From: CAVTLG01 sp963802635
GTDB taxonomy: Bacteria > Chloroflexota > Ktedonobacteria > Ktedonobacterales > Ktedonobacteraceae
Direction: 5' to 3'
NCBI GenBank assembly: GCA_963802635.1
Contig: CAWDJJ010000001.1
Span: 2,542,001 to 2,606,000 of the forward strand
DNA: 64,000 nt
Part shown: in pieces, positions 19,963 to 30,247 of the stretch
How the letters are laid out: each line of letters begins with the position of its first letter
Position numbering within the stretch: position 1 is the stretch's first letter
Translations under genes and position numbers: made by a program
Notes under the pieces: model-generated
Told to the model about the DNA's origin: nothing
The model's input: the letters and a program-made list of their open reading frames with translations, nothing else
Database searches by the model: none

Positions 19963-21266
19963 CTAAGGGGCCGTCAGAAAATAAAGGTGGTAAAGTGAGG
20001 AGGTGTGTGGTAAATTATGAGGTATGGATGAAAGAGAAAAAACGATCAGACAGAGATTTCGACCTGCTGGCGAAGGAACTCAATGAGCGGACACGACGAC
20101 TGCTCGCAGCTTCTGAAGCAATAGTGATAGGGCGTGGAGGAATCGCCATCGTGTCGCGAGCAACTGGACTCTCCTGCAAGGCGATCAGTTTGGGCATCAA
20201 GCAACTTCACGAGGAGGCAAGCATCAGCCCAGGGCGCATCAGGAGGGAGGGAGGTGGGCGCAAGAAGACGGTGACAAAGGACGTAAGTCTGAGCGAAGAC
20301 TTAGAGCGTCTGGTTGAGCCAGTGACGCGGGGAGACCCGGAGTCGCCACTGCGTTGGACCTGCAAGAGTGTACGCAAACTGGCGATGGAACTGAACCGAC
20401 AAGGTCATCAAATCTCCCATCAATTGGTCAGCGAACTGTTGCACGATCTGGGCTATAGCTTACAAGCCAATCGCAAAACACGCGAGGGAGGTGAGCATCC
20501 CGATCGGAATGCCCAGTTCGAGCAGGTCAATGCACAAACCAAGAGCTTTCTAGCGCAAGGCGAGCCTGTCATCTCGGTAGATGCGAAGAAGAAAGAGCTG
20601 GTGGGTGATTTTAAGAATCCTGGGCGTGAATGGCACCCAGAAGGAGAGGCGCAGGAGGTGCGGGTCTACGACTTTCCCATTGCCGGGCTGGGTTCGAGCC
20701 ACCCCTTACGGGATCTACGACTTGGAGAGCAACACGGGCTGGGTCAATGTGGGCATCGACCACGATACGGCGGCCTTTGCGGTCGAAAGCATCCGCCAGT
20801 GGTGGATGCAGGAGGGCAGGCAAAGGTACCCAGAAGCGAAGCGGTTGCTCATCAGTGCGGATGGCGGAGGCAGTAACGGCTCACGAGTGCGTTTGTGGAA
20901 ATGGGAGCTTCAGCTCCTGGCAGATGAAATCGGCCTGGCCATCACCGTGTGTCATTTGCCTCCGGGAACGAGCAAATGGAACAAGATTGAGCATCGCCTC
21001 TTTGCCTGGATCAGCCAGAACTGGCGTGGCAAGCCGTTGGTGGATTACGCCGTGATCGTGAAATTGATTGCGCCAACCACGACGGAGGCTGGGTTGACGG
21101 TCCAGTGCCAGCTTGACACGAACAGCTATCCGACGGGGCGCAAGATCTCCGATGAGGAGATGACCACGCTCTTCATTGTCCCTGATGCCTTTCACGGTGA
21201 GTGGAATTATACGCTCTTCCCGCGCACCAGCTCAATTGATACCTTTATTCTTTGACAATTCCTTAG
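19963..21266 (+). mobile_element. ISAzo13-family insertion sequence
   Basis: 1304 bp. The ends align as imperfect inverted repeats: left CTAAGGGGCCGTCAGAAAAT and right (complement) CTAAGGAATTGTCAAAGAAT, both followed by AAAGGT. It carries a frameshifted ISAzo13 transposase. No target duplication was identified; it abuts the 82-aa ORF. Confidence 0.75.
20028..21255 (+). pseudogene. ISAzo13-family transposase, frameshifted
   Basis: N-terminal part: IVIGRGGIAIVSRATGLSCKAISLGIKQL, RREGGGRKK, LRWTCKSVRKLAMELNRQGHQISHQLVSELLHDLGYSLQANRKTREG and VISVDAKKKELVGDFKNPGREW. The main part resumes one base out of phase as FPLPGWVRATPYGIYDLESNTGWVNVGIDHDTAAFAVESIRQWW, LLISADGGGSNG and CHLPPGTSKWNKIEHRLFAWISQNWRGKPL, all ISAzo13 hallmarks including the catalytic Asp/Asp/Glu. 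The shift lies in a CCC run near 20670. Start 20028 (MKEKKRSDRDF) is the best-placed ATG. Confidence 0.88.
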
Positions 21267-21381
21267 CAACCACCTTCCAACGCTGGTATCCTGGGATGAA
21301 TGCCGAAGTGTCTCATCAAGAACCAGCTCGGGCAGCTTGTTAAGGGGTAGTTAAAAGCTTGTACAGAGAAAGTGATCAAAG

Positions 21382-22284
21382 ATGGATGTTTCTGCCGGTA
21401 TGAATCAATGGGACTACCATGAGATTACCAGGCTCATGGCTCAGCGTGATACTGAGCCAGGTTTCTATGATTTCAAAGAAGTGCTCCATCCACTATTTGG
21501 TAACGAGAAAAGCAAGAAAGACCATAATGAGAGTATCCGCAAAACCGCCTGCTCTATGGCAAATGCTGATGGTGGATATCTTATTTTTGGCGTAAAGGAT
21601 GCGAAAAAGCATCCCGACCTCACCATTGAGCAAAGAATTGTCGGGATTCCTAAATCGAGTGAGTATCTCAAGGAATTTGGAGATAAGATCGCGCGTATTC
21701 AGAGAAAGTTGCCTTGCGTCTATCCTGACAGGCTCATCGAGATTCCTGGCAATGACACGCATGGCATTTTTGTCGTTCACATCCCCTTGAGTCCGCTCAG
21801 ACCACATATGAGCGATGGGTTCTTCTATACACGACTCCGTACAGGAAGTGCAGCATTGATGAACTGGCATGAGGTAAGAGATCAGATGCTCTACACAGAA
21901 GGACGCCTCCAAAAAGTCAGACTCCTCCGCTTAAAAATTGCTCAGATCAAAATGCTCTGGGAAATGCAGTTCGGAGGCAGAAACGTCCATGATTGGGAAA
22001 GAGAACTGGCTCAGCATTTACAGTATGAAACGGGTGAGTTTGAAGCGCTTCTTGCTGACATGTGTGATCTTCTTCCTGCTCACACTCGTCTTCTCGAGAA
22101 TCTCCTGGATTTGTCAAGAACCGCTGTCATACTAAATACACTCCGCAATAAGACTCTTCAATTGACGGTCACTACCCGTGAAATGGCGATGGCAGAGGAA
22201 AGCAACTTCCTCAGCAGTCTTTGCGAAACCTGTGAGAGGCAACTAGAAGAACTCTTCGGCCCACTCACCAGAGAGAAAACTTGA
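21382..22284 (+). CDS. AlbA_2 (Schlafen-type) domain protein
   Basis: 300 residues from ATG 21382. The N-terminal part (about 20-150) carries EPGFYDFKEVL and RKTACSMANADGGYLIFGVKD, the core of the AlbA_2 putative DNA/RNA-binding domain (formerly AAA_4) related to Schlafen proteins, then GIFVVHIPLSPLRPHMSDGFFYTRLRTGSAALM. The remaining 150 residues are helical (FEALLADMCDLLPAHTRLLENLL...), with no domain recognised. Bacterial AlbA_2 proteins include regulators and phage-defence nucleases; which applies here is unknown. The gene stands alone downstream of the ISAzo13 element and ends before a bidirectional terminator hairpin. Confidence 0.75.
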   Translation: MDVSAGMNQWDYHEITRLMAQRDTEPGFYDFKEVLHPLFGNEKSKKDHNESIRKTACSMANADGGYLIFGVKDAKKHPDLTIEQRIVGIPKSSEYLKEFGDKIARIQRKLPCVYPDRLIEIPGNDTHGIFVVHIPLSPLRPHMSDGFFYTRLRTGSAALMNWHEVRDQMLYTEGRLQKVRLLRLKIAQIKMLWEMQFGGRNVHDWERELAQHLQYETGEFEALLADMCDLLPAHTRLLENLLDLSRTAVILNTLRNKTLQLTVTTREMAMAEESNFLSSLCETCERQLEELFGPLTREKT

Positions 22285-22467
22285 GTCGCAACGAAAAGGG
22301 AGAGTTAAGCGCTGCTTCTCAGGTAGAGATAGCTGGCTACTCGTATAGTCGGATGGGAGATGAGAAGGGAGGGATGGAAAGTGATAACGACCGTTATTTT
22401 GCATACACTTTGGATAGGTCTTATTCTGTGAAAGCTATCCCCTTTGCATCCCCTTACTCCCAAACGA

Positions 22468-22492
22468 GGAGAGAAGAAGCAATCTTCTCTCC
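22468..22492. terminator. Bidirectional hairpin between convergent genes
   Basis: GGAGAGAAGA and TCTTCTCTCC form a perfect 10-bp stem with a 5-base loop, in the gap between the end of the AlbA_2 gene (22284, plus) and the end of the small membrane ORF (22502, minus). Confidence 0.6.
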
Positions 22493-22501
22493 CCATCAGC
22501 G

Positions 22502-22786
22502 TTATCGCCAGAAGGACATGACCTTTTTCACCCACTCCTGAATCAGTTTTACCCATGCTGAGGCCAGGAGCCTGCACAGAGAACGGCTGCGCTGCATGCG
22601 TTTGATCCAGGGAAGCGAGAAGCTCCAGGAAGACTGCCTTTTCTGATAAACAAGAGAGAACTGCCAGAAAAGTGCAGAGAGTATCAACGATTGCATATTT
22701 GATGCTCGTCGTCGTTTAATAGAATACGGAACGATGCTCAACAAGAGTCCGATCCACCAGGGCATGTGTAAAAGAATCTCCATCAT
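22502..22786 (-). CDS. Small putative membrane protein
   Basis: 94 residues, with GGAGG four bases before the first of two consecutive ATGs. The N-terminus MEILLHMPWWIGLLLSIVPYSIKRRR forms one hydrophobic segment followed by a positive cluster; a second moderately hydrophobic stretch follows (LILSALFWQFSLVYQ), and the rest is basic. No family recognised. The strong ribosome site and the terminator hairpin just after the stop support a real gene. Confidence 0.45.
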   Translation of the reverse strand: MMEILLHMPWWIGLLLSIVPYSIKRRRASNMQSLILSALFWQFSLVYQKRQSSWSFSLPWIKRMQRSRSLCRLLASAWVKLIQEWVKKVMSFWR

Positions 22787-22829
22787 GATCCTCCGTCAGG
22801 AATGATGGTGCGCACCAGAACGATGTTCG

Positions 22830-23014
22830 ATGACCGGTCAACCAAAGTATGAGGCCAAACGAAGGATCAAGGATGTACAGGAACAGTGCATTCGATGTGC
22901 AAAGGGGACTTGGGTGAAAAACAGAGTAAAATTTGCAGAACTCCTTGCAGTGTATCGGGAGCGATGCGGGTGGAGTCAAGGCGAACTGGGAATAAAACTC
23001 GGCAACGTTCACCG
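22830..23014 (+). pseudogene. XRE-type HTH, N-terminal half of a split STAND (NB-ARC) regulator
   Basis: MTGQPKYEAKRRIKDVQEQ...VKFAELLAVYRERCGWSQGELGIKLGNVHR is the first part of an XRE helix-turn-helix. It stops at an ISAs1 end. The missing half of the HTH (VHRNTIATWESGTIPSRDKVFRL) lies about 14.7 kb away at 37757 on the opposite strand, joined to an NB-ARC domain. Joining at the shared 8-bp target sequence CGTTCACC restores GNVHRNTIATWE in frame. The start codon is not well supported by a ribosome site. Confidence 0.85.
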
Positions 23015-24373
23015 CAGGGCTTTTTGGTGTTCCTGTCTTACCGTGAGAGCTTGCCAAGCAGCAAATGTAGCGCTTCTTGAGGCTGTGCGCAGAAATGTCG
23101 CATTTGTGAAGCAACATTGCTCACACCTAACCAGTCCATTAACGCTAGTATTCCTCCATTTAAGGCTGCTAATGCCTGTGGAGCATTCTTGATACGAACC
23201 TGGCAAGCATCTTCACCAAGGGTCACATCACGCCGGTAATGTAAGCGATTCTCGATACTCCAATGCTTTTGATTCAAGCTCAGGATACGTTTGGCATTGG
23301 CTTTCTTTCTGGGTAAATTCGTAAAACCATAGACAATCTCCTCGCGCTCTTTCTCTCCTTCCTTTACGTATCTCCTTATTCGGAATATTTGTGCAATTCC
23401 TGCCCATTCTTTCTCGAACCATCCGTTCATCTATGTACTTGTCCATATTTCTCGCACTTCTAGCCGCCCATGCCCTTTTTGAACTTTCTTGTAATATTCC
23501 CATTCGCCCTGGTCAAGATCTTTATCTTCAAAAAAATCATGTAAATCTTGACGAACTCCAGCTTGGTTATTTTTCGCAATCACTAGATAATATCCATGAT
23601 AGCCATCTACACCCGCACACCATTTCTTTTGCGTATGGAGTGCGTCTGTACTGATTATCCGTCCTTTTATCAGGAGTGGATGCAATAATGCTGCTGACGC
23701 TGTTATCTCATTTTCCTTGCTCTTGACCGCCTCTTGCGTGAGCACTATTCCACTTTCACATTCATAAAGCGACAAGAGATGCACAGAAGGCTGCTCTTCT
23801 TTTGCATGACCGAGCGTCCCACGTAACGTTTTCCCATCCATTGCTGTATGAATCAACTTCTCATCGCCCTGATTTTCTGCCAGCAATCGACTTGGTTCCG
23901 TATCACACCGCTCTACTGCTCTCGCTTTTACTATCACCTGTGCTATCACCTGTGCCAGCTCTTGCCCATCACAATGAGCTAATGCATTGCTGTACATCGA
24001 GTTGACTGGAAATCCTTTTGGCCAATTGAGTTGCTTTTTGAGCAAATATTTCCTTTCTTCCACCCAATCAACTATCCCATTGATGGTTTTTTCTCCTGCC
24101 ATTTTTCCGAGCAAAATGAGGGTCAAAATGAGCGCGAGAGGATAACGCTTTCCTTTTCCTTTACGCCCGTCTTTCACCTGTTCAAATGCTCTGTACAATG
24201 ATGCTTCATCTATAACCAAAGACTCCTGGCTGAATTGATCTTCTTCGCCAAATATGGTAAGGTACATCTACGCTATTCCCTGCTTTCATAGGTATTTTAG
24301 AATATTCCTATTTTAGCAAGAAATAGCTTCTTTTTTTACTTTTCGGGACTATCGGGACAACCGAAAAGCCCTG
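23015..24373 (-). mobile_element. ISAs1-family insertion sequence, copy 1
   Basis: 1359 bp with ends CAGGGCTTTTTGG and (complement) CAGGGCTTTTCGG. The transposase frames and length equal those of copy 2 at 37759-39117, in inverted orientation. Left flank is CGTTCACC and right flank GATGACCC: they do not match each other but match the flanks of copy 2, the signature of recombination between the two copies. Confidence 0.92.
23038..24267 (-). pseudogene. ISAs1-family transposase with internal TAG (copy 1)
   Basis: MYLTIFGEEDQFSQESL..., with HTAMDGKTLRGTLGHAKEEQPSVHLLSLYE and IISTDALHTQKKWC giving two catalytic Asp and WSIENRLHYRRDVTLGEDACQVR the Glu region. An in-frame TAG (23431-23433) follows WTST, after which the same frame continues MNGWFEKEWAGIAQIFRIRR. 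The same stop is present in copy 2. Without readthrough both transposases lack the Glu part and should be inactive alone. Confidence 0.9.
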
Positions 24374-24978
24374 ATGACCCGATGACCGGGTGTATGAAAA
24401 AGTTGTAGGCCATCAAGCAGCCAAAAATTGCGCAGGTTGAGAACGGAGGTCCGTAAAGCCAAGACCGCATCCAGCCCATCAGGAGTCCATCGCATGCCAG
24501 AACGTTTAGCACGAGTGGAGACCACCGTTTTGCAAGCGGCCTCGGCAATGCCACTGCCGATATGCATGCCTTTGGCACGAAAAGCGGGATAACGCATGCG
24601 CTGTGCATTGGAGAGGAAATAATCCGCTTCAATTTCCGGGATGGAGCGAGAGGTACCGGGTAAAGCCTGGATGCCTGGAAGTTGCTCAATCCGTTCAACG
24701 AGTTCTTCAATTTTGCCGTGAGAGAGCAGGTCGTCGGCCAGTTTAGCCCAAATGGCTCCTTGTGGAGTTCCAGATCCATAAACCGCATTGGCGACGTTCC
24801 AGAGATGTTCTCGTGCATGATAGAGATCGACAATCTGGGTTGCGTTGGGAAAGTGTTCCTCAGCTACCCGTCGAATCCAACGGGCTCCATCCCCCAAGAT
24901 CACGACTTCGCATGCGCGGTCCAACCCCCATCGTTGTGCCAAAGCATAGAGGAAAGGACCAAATTCTTCGGCACTCAG
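24374..24978 (-). pseudogene. ISKra4-family transposase C-terminal remnant
   Basis: The frame is open from LSAEEFGPFLYALAQRWGLDRACEVVILGDGARWIRRVAEEHFPNATQIVDLYHAREHLWNVANAVYG to KGMHIGSGIAEAACKTVVSTRAKRSGMRW, the GDGA...W, DxYHA and GSGxxE-type motifs of ISKra4 transposases. The N-terminus is missing beyond 24978, where an IS701-like end sequence begins, and the C-terminus is cut by ISAs1 copy 1 after HRVI. Confidence 0.85.
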
Positions 24979-25194
24979 CTAGACTTTATCCAACTGAAAA
25001 TCTGATCACGCAGTGAAAGCGAGCGTATCGACCAGACGATCGAAAAGAGTTCGTGGAATTTTTACCACATCGTGCTCAGAAGACGAGATACAAAAAAAGG
25101 TGGAGGGCCAGAGGTAGACTTTATCCAATTGCTAGACAAAAAACGAAAGGCAGAGTAAGCTTTTCTCAAAATTCTGACAAAGGAAAAAAGAAAC
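24979..25194. other. IS-end sequence with a repeated TAGACTTTATCCAA motif
   Basis: TAGACTTTATCCAACTG (near 24981) and TAGACTTTATCCAATTG (near 25116) recur about 135 bases apart in direct orientation, just upstream of the IS701-type transposase. They are probably element ends left by two nested or partial insertions. No gene seen. Confidence 0.4.
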
Positions 25195-26027
25195 ATGCTG
25201 ACTCTGCCTACCAAGATTATACACGTGTTGCGCCAATTTGAAGAGATCTTCAGCGAACGCGTGTGGGAATGGGCGAAGGTGCTCTTGATCGGAGCGATCC
25301 TGGCTCCTGGAGAGCGAACAGTGACTGCTATCTTGAGAGTGATGGGATGCTCGGACGAAAAGCAATTCCAGAACTATCACCGAGTGCTCAATCGCGCCAT
25401 CTGGTTGAGCCGAGAACTGAGTCGCGTGTTGCTGGTGTTGCTGGTGGGCTTGTTTGTTCCAGCAAACGAGCCAGTGATCCTGGGCATCGATGAAACCATC
25501 GAGCGACGACGAGGCCGCAAGATTGCCGCACGGGGTGTCTACCGTGATCCCGTTCGTTCGAGCAAGGAGTTTTTTGTGAAAACCAATGGGTTGCGCTGGA
25601 TTTCGCTGATGCTGCTGACGCCAATCCCATGGGCACAGCGGATCTGGGCCTTGCCCTTTTTGACCGTGTTGGCTCCCTCGGAACGCTATCATGAAGAACG
25701 CAAAAAGAGGCACAAAACGATCACGGATTGGGCGTGGCAGATGCTCCTGCAAGTGGCGCGCTGGATGCCTGGCCGAAGCCTGATCGTGGTCGCTGATGGG
25801 ACCTATGCGGTGCTGGATTTCTTGCTGAAAGTCAGCCGCTTGCCCCAGGTAAGCGCCATCACCCGATTGCGCCTGGATGCCTGTTTGTATGATCCTGCCC
25901 AAGAGCGGGAGGCAGGCAAAAAAGGCAGACCTGCGCTCAAAGGGAAACGGCAGCCAAAGCTGGCCGAGCGACTGCAAGACCCAAAGACTCTCTGGCAGAA
26001 ACACACGCTGTCCTGGTGTTTTCAATA
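25195..26027 (+). pseudogene. IS701-family transposase, C-terminus missing
   Basis: 277 residues (MLTLPTKIIHVLRQFEEIFSERVWEWAKVLLIGAILAPGERTVTAILRVMGCSDEKQFQNYHRVLNR..., PVILGIDETIERRRGRKIAARGVYRDPVRSSKEFF, SLIVVADGTYAVLDFL, KTLWQKHTLSWCF). This is the N-terminal two thirds of an IS701/DDE_5 transposase with two catalytic Asp positions (GIDET, VADGTY). The family normally continues with a C-terminal Glu domain, which is absent; the frame stops at 26026-26028 where unrelated sequence begins. Confidence 0.85.
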
Positions 26028-26179
26028 ACCAGGAAGGTGCCATAACAGCCTCCAAAAATTAAGGGAAAAATCTGCCAACCTAGCCGCACAATCTTAATCG
26101 AAAAATCTTGCAATCAGGCAGTCTTTCTGGTATTGTGAAAGAAGGATAGTGTTCCAAACTCGTTGAGAGGAAAGCAGAT

Positions 26180-26581
26180 ATGCTTCCCGATGATGAGCGC
26201 GAGCGTGTGCGCCGTGCCTACTACATCGACCATCAGACGATCTCTCACATCGCTCAAGAATCACATCACTGTCGCGACACGATTCGCAAAGCGCTTGTCG
26301 ATCTTCCGCGAAAAGCCTACCAACTCCGGGAGGAACGGCCTGGTCCGCGCTTCAAACCCTTTCAAAAACGGGTTGAGGAGCTTCTGAGTCAGAACGATCT
26401 TTTACCTCCCAAACAACGATACACGACTCACAAGATCTTCGAGATCCTCCATGCAGAGGGCTATCAAGGCTGTGAATCGCGTATTGGTCAATTTCGAGCC
26501 GAGTGGAATCGAATGCACTATCCACCCGAGGTCTTTCTTCCACTCGAATTTGAACCGGGGCAAGATGCGCAAGTCGACTGG
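26180..26581 (+). pseudogene. istA: IS21-family IstA transposase, N-terminal part, interrupted by a group II intron
   Basis: 134 residues from ATG 26180: an HTH region (MLPDDERERVRRAYYIDHQTISHIAQESHHCRDTIRKAL), then PFQKRVEELLSQNDLLPPKQRYTTHKIFEILHAEGYQGCESRIGQF and PGQDAQVDW, where IstA proteins carry the first catalytic Asp. The homology stops exactly at 26581, where the group II intron 5' sequence GTGCG starts. Neither the rest of istA nor istB is in the window. Confidence 0.82.
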
Positions 26582-27912
26582 GTGCGCCGTGTCGGTGCAT
26601 ATGAAATTCCCGTGTAACACGGGAGAGGAAGGGGATAAGAACCTCTAGGACATCCAACCTACCTGGAGCGGAAACGCAAAGGGGAAAGCAGCATGTTGGA
26701 GAAGCAGAGAACCCTTGAAGGCATGTAAAGAGTTGCTCTGCAAGTCCTGTGTGCATGGTGAAGCTGGACAATTGCTAAACCAGAGTTCTCGCATGATGAT
26801 CACTTGCATCCGTTAAAATCATGCCTGAAAGAACGACATCGGAAAAACATGAGACCCCAGTCCTCATGAATACCATCCCCTCCGATGAATGGCGGGTAAT
26901 GAACCCGATAGAGAACAAACGGGCACCTAAACACACTACACGTTTCATATGCGCAAAAGCGGGATCACCTACAAGCGGAGACGGTGCGCCATGTCGCACG
27001 ATACAACATCCCTGGCGCAGCCAGGAAGAACTAGAGGAATGTTCTTGGGCCAACAGCTTACCCGGAGTCGAAAGACAAAGGTGGACAAGAGCCTGCTGCT
27101 AACGCGATGATCACCCGAAACCGTGTACGGTGAAGCATCGCAAGGCCCGCGTGATATGGGAAAAACTGGATTGTTTGAAGTCTAGTTTCCAATCGGGACG
27201 GCTTGTTCCCCATTGCTACCACGTGTAAAAGCAATGCTGTGATGTACATTGGTTAAGTCTCTCGACCAGTGCAACCTTCTCATCACAGGCGGTGACCGAT
27301 GAGGTCAAGTAAGGAAACGAACGGACTCCCTACGTCATGCTCGGACGTGCTGTATCGATGAAACATGGGATTACCTTCCTCACGCGAGTGAGATGGTAAC
27401 GGAGCGCTGATAGTAGTCGTGAGAGTCACGCCTCACCAGGGAGCACGGGAAGACCATGCACAGGGCCAAGCAGCGCAGGTGACGACGATATTCAGAAAAG
27501 TGAGGTACTTGTGATGAGAACAGCCGCAGCGGTGCTGAATATCATCCAAGAACGTGGCAAGCGAAACCTTCCAACTGAGGATCTCTACAGACAACTCTAC
27601 AACCCGGAATTGTACCTGCGAGCTTACGCGAAACTGTACCCCAACAAAGGTGCAATGACTCAGGGTTCGACATCGGAAACGGTAGACGCAATGGCCCTGA
27701 CGAAAATCAACAAGATCATTGAGGATCTTCGGCATGAACGCTATCGATGGACGCCAGTTCGCCGTATCTACATCCCGAAAAAGCAAAAAGGAAAGGTCAG
27801 ACCTTTAGGGCTGCCGATATGTCTTTCATACTGCCTCTCTTTGCAGGCGATGTTCGGGATTCCGATGGTCGCCAACTGGGTGGACCAGAATCTCCAATCC
27901 ACCCGCATAGTT

Positions 27913-30030
27913 CTACTGTACCATATTTTGCTTCTGTTGACGAGTGATGCGACGTTTCCAATGTCGTTGAAGCGGCTTGCGAAGCTCCGTGATGATTTCT
28001 GGAGTGAGGGTAATCCAGCGTGGACCACGAGGGCAGGCTCGGACACACTCCAGTCGTCCCGCATTGCACCAATCTGCGATGGTCGAGACATTCACGTTCA
28101 ACACTTCTGCGGCGGCCAAGGCCGAGTAACGCCCATCGCCACGCTGTCCTGTTGCAGCCACGTAGGGGCGTTCTGGACAATCCAGAGGGATCTGATAGGC
28201 ATGGCGAATCCAGGCGACCTTGCTCGCGGTCAATGTTCCTCCCATGCCAGCTTGCTCCCCTTCTGCATTGAGCAACGCCGCAATCTGCGTCTCGGTATGG
28301 GTTGGGGCCAATTCGCGGATGCGAGTCACGACCTGTTGGCTGGTTTGGCGAACTTCCCACGACTTTTTGAGACGGGGAATGGACAGACTTGTGCGGGCTT
28401 CAGTTTGCCAACGAATGTCGATGGCAATATCATTGCCACGCTTGCAGAGCGTCACATCTTTGATCAGCCAGCGCAGAAGCTGTTTGCGCTGAGCCCAGGT
28501 GGTCGTTGGAGCATCCCAGAGGGCTGGCAGGTTCTGCGCAAGCTGGCGGATGTGTTCCCGTTGTTCCGCAGACAGCATCAGTGCGGCTGGTTTGGGCAAG
28601 GACTGGTATTCCCGTTCCATTCGATCAACCTCCTGCAGTTTCTCATTCCATTCCCGCTCCAGGCTGCGGGCGACCAGACGGTTGTCCGGGTCCACGGCCC
28701 GGTAGCGGCGGCGAGCCAGGTCTGCCTCGTACTGGACCCGTTCGATCTGTCGCAACGCTTGCTGATCAATCTGTTTGGCACGTGCTTCCAGATGGGTGAG
28801 GGCCGAGAGTGCCACTTCCAGCTGTGCGGGTTCAATGGCCTCCAGAAACACCTGAGCCACCGTCTGGTCAATGCGATCCCCTCGCATCGTCTGGCAGGTT
28901 TTGACGGCCAGTTGCGCATGCGCTTGATTGCATTCATAGACCAGCAAAGATCCGTCCCGTTGATAGCGAACGCTCATGCGCCGACCACAGGAGCCACAGA
29001 GCACGATACCTTGCAACAGCGAGGAGCCTTCACGTACCGCTCCTCGATGAGCATCAACCGGGGTCTGTTGGTTATCGAGCAGTTGGTGTTGGTTGCACAA
29101 AAATTGCTCCCAGGTGATGTAGCCGGGATGGGTGTCTCGCAAGACGATTGGCCAGTCTTCCAGAGCCACCCGACGCGTGCGTCCTTTGATGCGTGGCTCC
29201 TCGCCGGGCAGCGCATGGCGACGCGTCTTGGTCCGCCCGTAGACGTAGGCTCCGGCATACAGGGGACTGTGCAGGACATCCAGAAGCCGACCATGCGTCA
29301 GCCGAACCCACTCCAGTTCTCCGGCTCGTGCTCCGCCCCAATGCCGCGTGGGGAAGAGCAGATGATGCTTGGCGAAGTGACTCACGACGGCCAGCCCCGA
29401 GGTGTAGTGCTCAAAGAGCGTGAACACCAGACGAAGAGCTTCGGCAACGGCTTCATCAGGATCCAGCACAATCTTGCCAGCAGGATCATAGACCAATCCG
29501 CTCGGCAGGCGGAAGCGCAGTTTCCCTTGTTCGGCTTTCGTCAGTTTGCCGCCCTGCAGGCGCTGATGGAGCCAATGAAGTTCCGCTTCGCTCATTGTCC
29601 CCTTGAAGCCCAACAGAAGACGGTCATTGTACGATCCTGGGTCGTAGACGCCCTCCTCGTCAATAACCAGCGTCTCCGTGAGGGCACAGATTTCCAGCAG
29701 GCGATACCAATCACTGCACGAGCGAGCCAGACGAGAGACTTCCAGACTCAGGACGGCTCCCACATGGCCCAGCCCCACTTCGGCAACCAGCGTTTGAAAA
29801 CCGTCGCGTCCGATGGTCGAGGAGCCGGACTGGCCTTGATCCTGGTCAATGACTTCAATCCCTGCCTGTTCCCACCCCAATTCGTGCGCTCGCTTGGTCA
29901 AATCATACTGCCGGGTGGTGCTGCCGATATTCTCGCGCACTTGCAGCAGCGTCGATTGACGCACATAGATCACGGCTTGTCTGCTGAGATGATCAGGACG
30001 GATTTTGAGGGTATGTTGCTGGATCGGCAT
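27913..30030 (-). CDS. Large serine recombinase with C-terminal HTH
   Basis: 705 residues, intact. The N-terminal resolvase domain has AVIYVRQSTLLQV (catalytic Ser26), VIDQDQGQSGSS and GAVLSLEVSRLARSCSDWYRLLEIC. The recombinase domain runs through LPSGLVYDPAGKIVLDPDEAV and LHSPLYAGAYVYGRT. A zinc ribbon follows (GIVLCGSCGRRM...YECNQ), then a long coiled coil (LEARAKQIDQQALRQIERVQYEADLARRR). Unlike minimal integrases it ends with an excisionase-like HTH, SALAAAEVLNVNVSTIADWCNAGRLECVRACPRGPRW. It would catalyse element integration and excision; the fused HTH may replace a separate directionality factor (inference). Confidence 0.92.
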   Translation of the reverse strand: MPIQQHTLKIRPDHLSRQAVIYVRQSTLLQVRENIGSTTRQYDLTKRAHELGWEQAGIEVIDQDQGQSGSSTIGRDGFQTLVAEVGLGHVGAVLSLEVSRLARSCSDWYRLLEICALTETLVIDEEGVYDPGSYNDRLLLGFKGTMSEAELHWLHQRLQGGKLTKAEQGKLRFRLPSGLVYDPAGKIVLDPDEAVAEALRLVFTLFEHYTSGLAVVSHFAKHHLLFPTRHWGGARAGELEWVRLTHGRLLDVLHSPLYAGAYVYGRTKTRRHALPGEEPRIKGRTRRVALEDWPIVLRDTHPGYITWEQFLCNQHQLLDNQQTPVDAHRGAVREGSSLLQGIVLCGSCGRRMSVRYQRDGSLLVYECNQAHAQLAVKTCQTMRGDRIDQTVAQVFLEAIEPAQLEVALSALTHLEARAKQIDQQALRQIERVQYEADLARRRYRAVDPDNRLVARSLEREWNEKLQEVDRMEREYQSLPKPAALMLSAEQREHIRQLAQNLPALWDAPTTTWAQRKQLLRWLIKDVTLCKRGNDIAIDIRWQTEARTSLSIPRLKKSWEVRQTSQQVVTRIRELAPTHTETQIAALLNAEGEQAGMGGTLTASKVAWIRHAYQIPLDCPERPYVAATGQRGDGRYSALAAAEVLNVNVSTIADWCNAGRLECVRACPRGPRWITLTPEIITELRKPLQRHWKRRITRQQKQNMVQ

Positions 30031-30247
30031 GGCAAGCCTCCTCTCGTTCAGATTGGTTCTGGGGACGCGCTACGACCATATTCAATGTGAGTTGCGCTAA
30101 GAGGCCAACAACGCGGATTTGTAGATCAGAAGAGAGGTGGACCCAAATGTGAGTCAACGTGCCCTGCTCCTGATCGCAAGAGGAGAGTGGGACCATGCAG
30201 CAACCTCCTTGATGTGCCCAAACCAGACCTGCAGAGAGCTCTATCAT
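29993..30247 (-). CDS. Small accessory protein of the recombinase element
   Basis: 84 residues (MIELSAGLVWAHQGGCC...HIWVHLSSDLQIRVVGLLAQLTLNMVVARPQ), overlapping the upstream DUF5372-like gene by ATGA and running past the recombinase start by 38 bases. The helix LSSDLQIRVVGLLAQLTLNMV resembles short proteins that accompany serine recombinases and IS66-like elements. Role unknown; probably recombination control. Confidence 0.5.
   Translation of the reverse strand: MIELSAGLVWAHQGGCCMVPLSSCDQEQGTLTHIWVHLSSDLQIRVVGLLAQLTLNMVVARPQNQSEREEACHADPATYPQNPS

Noticed and set aside
21254..21342. Short open stretch reading NSLATTFQRWYPGMNAEVSHQ after the ISAzo13 element
   Set aside because: Could be a transposase or host-gene remnant, but it is too short and its frame crosses the IS end; not supportable.
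26582..27510. Several short open frames before the RT
   Set aside because: The region is the structured 5' part of a group II intron, and none has homology or a ribosome site.
27511..30090. 859-residue plus-strand frame running from the intron RT into the recombinase element
   Set aside because: Only the first 101 residues (to GLP) are RT. The rest is the antisense strand of the serine recombinase gene, so the fusion is accidental.
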